Source: Glandiceps talaboti (taxonomy: Eukaryota; Hemichordata; Enteropneusta; Spengelidae). Taken from it: a stretch of DNA of 64,000 nucleotides. Below the pieces are notes generated by a model. It was not told the DNA's origin and searched no databases. It worked only from the letters and a program-made list of their open reading frames with translations. A program made the position numbers and the translations under genes. Shown piece by piece: positions 54,365 through 64,000 of the stretch. The number at the start of each line of letters is the position of its first letter. Within the stretch, counting starts at the first letter, position 1. The stretch covers positions 5,745,361 through 5,809,360 of the forward strand of contig NC_135564.1 in NCBI RefSeq assembly GCF_964340395.1, in the 5' to 3' direction.

Positions 54365-54735
54365 GGCCTAAAAAATAATTGTTTGGTTCCGATTACCCGA
54401 CCCCACCTAACTTTTCACTGCCGATCCTAAACTTTTTATTACGTATTCGAGGAAAAAAAATTATAATACAATCGCAACAATTGTGAAGTCTCACGAGAAA
54501 TAGTGGATGCCGAAACTTCCATTAACTTAAAAAGACAATATAAAACTATTCTTCCAATCTGTAATGGCTGTACATCTGATAGGAAGAAATAAACAACACA
54601 GGGGCCATTTGGAAAACAATGGAAAACCTGAACTAGACACTTACACAGAAAAAAATAAAATTAGATTAAAAATCTACCTACCCCACCTATTCTAAAACTG
54701 AGCGTAACCGAAACCACACAATTTTTTATTAGGCC
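54365..54735 (-). mobile_element. MITE family GGCC-TIR, copy 2 (complete, 371 bp)
   Basis: Terminal inverted repeats of about 33 bp: one end reads GGCCTAAAAAATAATTGTTT then GGTTCCGATTA, the other (reversed) GGCCTAATAAAAAATTGTGT then GGTTTCGGTTA. The interior matches copy 1 at 46287-46582 in inverted orientation. Flanks do not give an unambiguous target duplication. It is non-coding and would be mobilised by an unknown transposase. Confidence 0.88.
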
Positions 54736-55682
54736 AAATTCACTGCAGAGTGAGTTGTATTTGGTTCTGCTCATTTGTATTGCATTTTATATTGTTGCAT
54801 TATAAAATATCACACACATATATGTACCAAGGGTAGCACTATGAGAAATTGGTTTTATGTTGCTTTCTCTTAGTATCTACTAATTTGTGAAGACCAAGTT
54901 TGGTAGTAGAGAGAGTTGTATTGATTGTATTTAATAAGTGCTTGGGGTTGGGGTTGGGGGTCATTTTGTAAAATGTGGTCTTTAAGGGGGGGTCTTTATC
55001 GTTGGTCACCAGAGTTGGGGATGAGTTTGACAGATGAAAACCACTAATTCCTGCATTTCTATGTTTCTATGTCTATCGGATTATTTCTTTTATTTTCATT
55101 TTTCAACGATTTCAATATCACAACAAATCATCTCATGGGCCAACTTTCAAATTTGAAAAGTGTTGGCAAGTAGAGAAAAGTTATTTTGTAGTGTTGTAAT
55201 CTGGTTTTCATTCGTAGAAAAAAAAAAGTTACGTACGTTTGGTATAAGATCAAAATCAGCTCTTCACAGCCATGTCATTCCCAAAAATATTTCTCCTTTC
55301 AGCCAAAGAAAATACGAGTGACCTAAGGGGCCTTGTCACGACGAGTGGCCAGACGAGTATTAACAAACCAGTTAGGTCGCAAATGTTTTCCGACTGAATG
55401 AAGAAAAATATTGGGCAATAATATATACCTTCTTCAGCATAATTTATGAAAATTCGGGAAAAATAATGGCGATTTGTAACGTTTTGACTAATATTTCGAG
55501 CACCTAAATAGGCACTGATGGGTTGTCGTGACAGGAAAGACAAGGGTAACCAATCCACATTTACTGTTCAAAGACAATCATTTGGCTTGTGCATGGTGTG
55601 GTTAAAACTTCTTTTACGACTTTTTCTCGAAAAGAACATAATTTGAAGAAAAGGACTGCAGGTGACTCTAGAATGTATGAAC

Positions 55683-55688
55683 TTTATT
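55683..55688 (-). terminator. polyadenylation signal AATAAA for the calmodulin-like gene
   Basis: AATAAA on the minus strand about 280 nt beyond the stop codon at 55970-55972; no competing signal is closer. Confidence 0.5.
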
Positions 55689-55969
55689 GATGAGAAAGGA
55701 AACAAAAACAACGTATTGAAGTACATAATGACTTTAATATGCACCAACTGTAATTAGAATGGGAATTGTTTGAAGACAATAACACTACCAGATCTATGAT
55801 GATTTAATGGTCGTTTTCATCATTCAAAGATTCTACACTTTTTCTAATTTCTTCCTATTCGACATGACACTCCAATGACAAAACAATAACTTCTGATGAA
55901 ACCACAGAACTGTTACAGTAGTAGAAAGCTTACAATAGTGACGGATGATACTCGCACATATTTCGGAGT

Positions 55970-59897
<3,928 letters not shown>

Positions 59898-59996
59898 TCT
59901 GTATGTCTTGGGGAATCAACAGACTGCGTGTGTAGATAGAAACTGTCAAACTGGGGTTTGTGAGGTGCACTGGGTGGGTGGGTGTGATGTTTTGGG

Positions 59997-60005
59997 TTAT
60001 TTATA
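59997..60005 (-). promoter_or_regulatory. possible TATA box of the calmodulin-like gene
   Basis: Minus strand CTATAAATA about 100 nt upstream of the start ATG at 59897. This distance fits a short 5' UTR of about 70 nt. Supported only by motif and position. Confidence 0.45.
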
Positions 60006-61174
60006 GTCCATCAATATATGATAATCGTATAATCGACACACCATAGCTCTATTGACTTATTAACATATGAATACACATAATTGATCTATGCTGGTAAAAT
60101 ATTCAGTTTTTCAACTATGCCCATATTTCAAAGTATGTTGATATCATTTACATATTTAATCACGAGCCAAAAGAATGTAAAGTCTGTTCGGTTTACAAAT
60201 TAATAAAGTAAGAATAACATAAACATATTGATGGATATCACGCTATGTTTACCTTTATTTTGTGGTGGCATATTTCATGATGTCTTCCACATTCCATATG
60301 TTGTTTGATATATCTCAGTAGACTAAGTAAGTATTATGTAATATGTTATCAACACAGATGTACAAAAATAACTGTAAAGAGCATATTTTTTTTCCTTTCA
60401 TATAAACTGTTTTATTTCATGAGAGAGTTCAGCTACGATAAGGATGGTTCACCTTAAGACATTTGTATATAAGCCCTTATACATTCATTATGTAATTTTT
60501 TTATCAATACCGACCAATCTATGATAAAAACTGGTTTATTTTAGCCCATTGAACGACAGACAGGGAAGAAATGTCTGCGATCAAACCAATAGAGTTGTAC
60601 AAACCCACCACTCCCATACACTTCGCTTGAATATCACATAATTAAAAGGAACTGGAAAATTCTCAAAATTTTACTCTATGGTTTAGGAAATGTAAAATGA
60701 TGCATATTCCTCACAAGATCAAAAATAACAACTGAGCTTATAAAAGGTGTTTTCAAAGTGAAAACTTATGATCAAATATGATCAAAAACATGAAATGAAT
60801 GAGAATAACAATGGCGATAACTTTGTCACAATAGTTAGGTTTAAAGTTACACTAGCTGTAAATGTAGTAAGTTGGGGTGGGGGGATCAGACAACCAACAA
60901 TATATTAACTGAACTGTTAAAGTACCAATAATTAGACATTGTACATGTTAAATAGGGTTCGACTGTATCAGTATTAAGTAGTACGACAATAGGTCGAAAT
61001 CGTGATCGCCTTGGGACACTGAATTTTAAGTGCGGACCTAAAAGTAAATTTTGATTGGATTTATTGTCCATACTATGTATAAAGCTGCACAAATACATCC
61101 ACAGGTGATTCAATACTGCTCAGGGTCACGGTGTGCGATATTACAAGTTAAGTCAATCAAACAAAACGCTTTTT

Positions 61175-61180
<6 letters not shown>

Positions 61181-61212
<32 letters not shown>
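61181..61212 (+). repeat. poly-A run
   Basis: About 32 A residues. It could be a retroposed tail, but no recognisable retroposon body lies upstream. Confidence 0.9.
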
Positions 61213-61214
<2 letters not shown>

Positions 61215-63072
61215 ACGTCCCAGTTGCATGCGCAGCTGGTACAACTTTAACAAATTACAATTACTCATCCCAGCTAAACGTACGTGTACCACGCAGTGAA
61301 GTAGTACAAATCCCACATTGTACCAAGTTGAAGGATATGTATGACGTCACGTCCGTGCGAACAGACAAACAAACAAACATGTCTATTTTGGATGAACACC
61401 GACGAGACCCCGATCAAAATAAAGGAAGCACTTAAGATGAACAAATGAATGTATTACATTATTTTCCTGTCGATTATACCACAAAACAAAATTTCAAAAT
61501 GGTTCACGTTGAAGTGATGTTATCAGATTTGACGTGTATTTTAATGGCATTCGCAGAGCAACTTTAGTTAAGAATTTGTAGGGCGATAAATCCACTAAAT
61601 TTTCAGATCTTCAAATTCGTCAAAGACTCATTTCTTATCAGACAATCAACTGTTGACTCATTGGAACACATCACCACAAATCAATATTCACGTAGTATAT
61701 GCAGCTCTCTTGATGTTTATCTTTGCAGTTTGTCTGAGTCAATATTTGATACAAATTTCAGGTTTTAAAACAACTGACTTTACATCTAGCTAGTAAGTAC
61801 TTGGAAATTCTTTTACGATGAGAGATATACGAGCCTTACTAATGACACTACAGCAACATATTAATACTTAGGAGAAATCTGTATCAGGCAGATATTATCC
61901 AAGACTAGTGTATCTATCATCGGTTCGATTAAAATCTGATGTATGAACACGACTCCACTTCTTTATTTACCCCTATTCCTTTCGTATATTGTTGTTTTTC
62001 ATTTTTTTTGTACCGGGAATGATTGTCTCCTTCCCTCCCGGAACACACTAGAAATTGAACAAGCTATAGTAAACAAAATATATCGAAGTAAATAAAGTAA
62101 AAGATCCATATCCCTACATTGGATTTTCATCAGATTGTACATTTATAGTGTTACGTAATAATAAAAATTGTCCAGATTTTTTACATACATGTACTAGCTT
62201 TGAATTTGTTTAGTTTTTTTCGTTGTTGAATAATCTTGCGTCCTCAGACCGGTCTGTGAGTCGTCTAACAAAGCTGTTGGGTAACATGAGGCTGTGAAGG
62301 TCACTAAACAGTGACAACATTAGATTGCTTAATTTGCATATCTATTGCAAATATGATGTAAAATAAACTGGAAGTTAAGTCGAAAACTGCAACACAGCGA
62401 TAAAAAAAACAAGAAAATCAAAACTCTGACAAAGGGGAGTTTGGTCATGTGACTACTAGCTATCAGATATTATCGATAATAAATCTCTTATTTTTGGTTC
62501 GAATGCGTTCAACTTGACTTGTATGTATAATGATTGTTATTTCATGAACTTTAAATGACACTCGAGTAAAGAGTTCTCGAGTAAACAAACGTGGTTACAC
62601 TAGAAGTCATCGTTATTGCTTCAATCTCTCTGAAAACGCGTGCTTGGTGGTGATTTCGACGAATGGTAGATGTACGGGTGCATACATACACATGAATGTA
62701 ATTAACATCTTTGATTGGTTGATTTCAAAACTCGAACATCAATCTTGATTGACACAGAATTCAAAGTAGATTTGGACAGTCCAGTTATCTAGTCTAGCAT
62801 GCACGTTGGAATAAAAGCGTATTCATGCGTGAAGTTATCAAATAGTTCAAGTTTCAGTGAGATAGCTAAAAAAATATTCTTCCGACCCCATAGTGTGTTT
62901 TAATATAGCTCTGGTATCAAATAGCCAAAGAACCTTGGGAGGAAAATTTAGGCTACTGATATAAAAAATAGTTTTGGTATCAACTGTCGACATGATTGAG
63001 GTCCATAGTATTATTTTGTGATGATTATTTTACACTCCCTAAAAACTTGCCATCAGTGACACATACCCGTAC

Positions 63073-63075
63073 ACA

Positions 63076-63117
<42 letters not shown>

Positions 63118-63122
63118 TACAC

Positions 63123-63193
<71 letters not shown>

Positions 63194-63223
63194 CACACAC
63201 ACACAAAAAAATACATACATACA

Positions 63224-63257
<34 letters not shown>

Positions 63258-63330
63258 CATACATACATACATACATACATACATACATACATACATACAT
63301 ACACACACATACATACATACATACATACAT

Positions 63331-63398
<68 letters not shown>
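63073..63398. repeat. (AC)n-(CAGA)n-(CATA)n-(AC)n compound microsatellite
   Basis: Successive AC, CAGA, CATA and AC blocks of about 325 bp, with stop-free frames on both strands that are repeat artefacts. Confidence 0.97.
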
Positions 63399-63400
<2 letters not shown>

Positions 63401-63814
63401 CAGAAGACATTTATGAAACATCTCAAAAAGAATTATTTGTGTTTGAGACTCTAGATTTATGATACAGTTTTGACGTTTGCGATTGTTCACTAGTGCCAAT
63501 TTTAAGTGAATAACGTGGCTAATTGGTTAACGTCATGTTGAAAGTAAGGCATGCTTCATTCAAGTTGGGAGCATGGGATAGGCTAGAAGTCGATACGTGT
63601 ATGCACCTAATAAAAGCGAGATATCTAAAAATTAGTGTTATCTCTTTGTCACTGCACTGAATGCTGTCCTGTGTAACTGACATGGTTCAACCACACTATG
63701 ACAAATCTTACTAGATAACTAATGATAGTCCAATAGGTTATACTCCAAAGATCACTACAACCAGTGTACGGCATCACTTTGGATAGTCTAGATAACAGTT
63801 GTTGTTGGCTATGG

Positions 63815-63824
63815 ATATATATAA
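63815..63824 (+). promoter_or_regulatory. TATA box for the right-edge gene
   Basis: ATATATATAA lies about 60 nt before the ATG at 63877, predicting a start near 63846 and a 5' UTR of about 30 nt. Confidence 0.6.
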
Positions 63825-63876
63825 CGACTGGCGTATCACACCAACAACAACAATATCATCATCATAAAACAATATC

Positions 63877-63940
63877 ATGGCTTCATATAACCAACTCTGC
63901 ATAATCAGCATTCTAGTAGTAGCTAGCAATGTCCTACAAG
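63877..63940 (+). CDS. first exon of a secreted or membrane protein (partial)
   Basis: ATG followed by MASYNQLCIISILVVASNVL and Gln, a clear signal peptide (hydrophobic core about residues 8-16), ending in a GTATGT donor at 63941 after 21 codons plus one nucleotide. A TATA box lies at the right distance upstream. The rest of the gene is beyond the window, so the product cannot be named. Confidence 0.6.
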
Positions 63941-64000
63941 GTATGTAATGTGTATTAATTGATACTGGCTATGAATGTTTAATTTGTTGGCATTGCTTCT

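Larger units (their letters stand above)
54206..55969. other. convergent intergenic interval
   Basis: 3' regions of the FkbM gene (plus) and calmodulin-like gene (minus) meet here. Contents: the complete GGCC-TIR MITE (54365-54735), a GGTTGGGG patch (about 54946-55000) and a minus-strand polyadenylation signal (55683-55688). No gene recognised. Confidence 0.7.
59898..63876. other. intergenic, AT-rich
   Basis: Upstream region of the calmodulin-like gene (its promoter should begin near 59900-60100 on the minus strand; a TATTTATAG-like element lies at about 59997-60005 on the plus strand, reverse CTATAAATA). A poly-A run at 61181-61212 and microsatellites at 63073-63398 are present. No gene recognised. 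Confidence 0.55.

Overview
This is animal nuclear DNA: genes are split by GT-AG introns, and calmodulin-type, SLC1-type and FkbM-type genes sit among long non-coding stretches full of tetranucleotide microsatellites, minisatellites, MITE-like elements and a LINE. The repeat style and a Golgi-type FkbM gene fit a marine invertebrate bilaterian (an invertebrate deuterostome or a lophotrochozoan). The species cannot be named from the sequence alone.

Layout. 1-6316: intergenic, dominated by a ~1.56 kb array of a 36-bp minisatellite (3938-5500). 6317-13704 (minus): a complete 10-coding-exon SLC1 (glutamate/neutral amino acid transporter family) gene, 507 aa. 13705-30460: long intergenic or 5' leader DNA with a 457-bp TTAA-flanked foldback MITE, a diverged 305-bp tandem duplication, many microsatellites, and weak promoter or first-exon candidates on the minus strand. 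30461-34907: a LINE (ORF1 remnant, APE endonuclease, reverse transcriptase, zinc-knuckle tail) inserted in an (ACTC)n tract, next to a second short 3'-end copy also embedded in (ACTC)n. 36868-43647 (minus): a second SLC1 paralogue, 484 aa, with the same 10-exon structure and intron phases. 48917-54205 (plus): a 6-exon gene for a 518-aa type II membrane protein joining an FkbM methyltransferase domain to a degenerate polysaccharide-deacetylase (NodB-like) fold. 55970-59897 (minus): a 149-aa calmodulin-like protein with four intact EF-hands and the classical intron right after the start ATG. 63877-63940 (plus): a TATA-driven first exon encoding a signal peptide; the rest of that gene lies outside the window.

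The two SLC1 genes are tandem duplicates. Both depart from the family's cation-binding consensus: the TM7 NMDGT motif is NRDGS in one and a one-residue-shorter KGDGS version in the other, and the TM8 Asp that binds sodium is His in both. They look like a divergent SLC1 branch with altered ion coupling. The most unusual DNA feature is a 30-bp minisatellite that grew out of the exon-6/intron-6 boundary of the first SLC1 gene, so each unit carries a copy of the exon end plus its splice donor. No multi-gene pathway is evident; the genes are independent neighbours.
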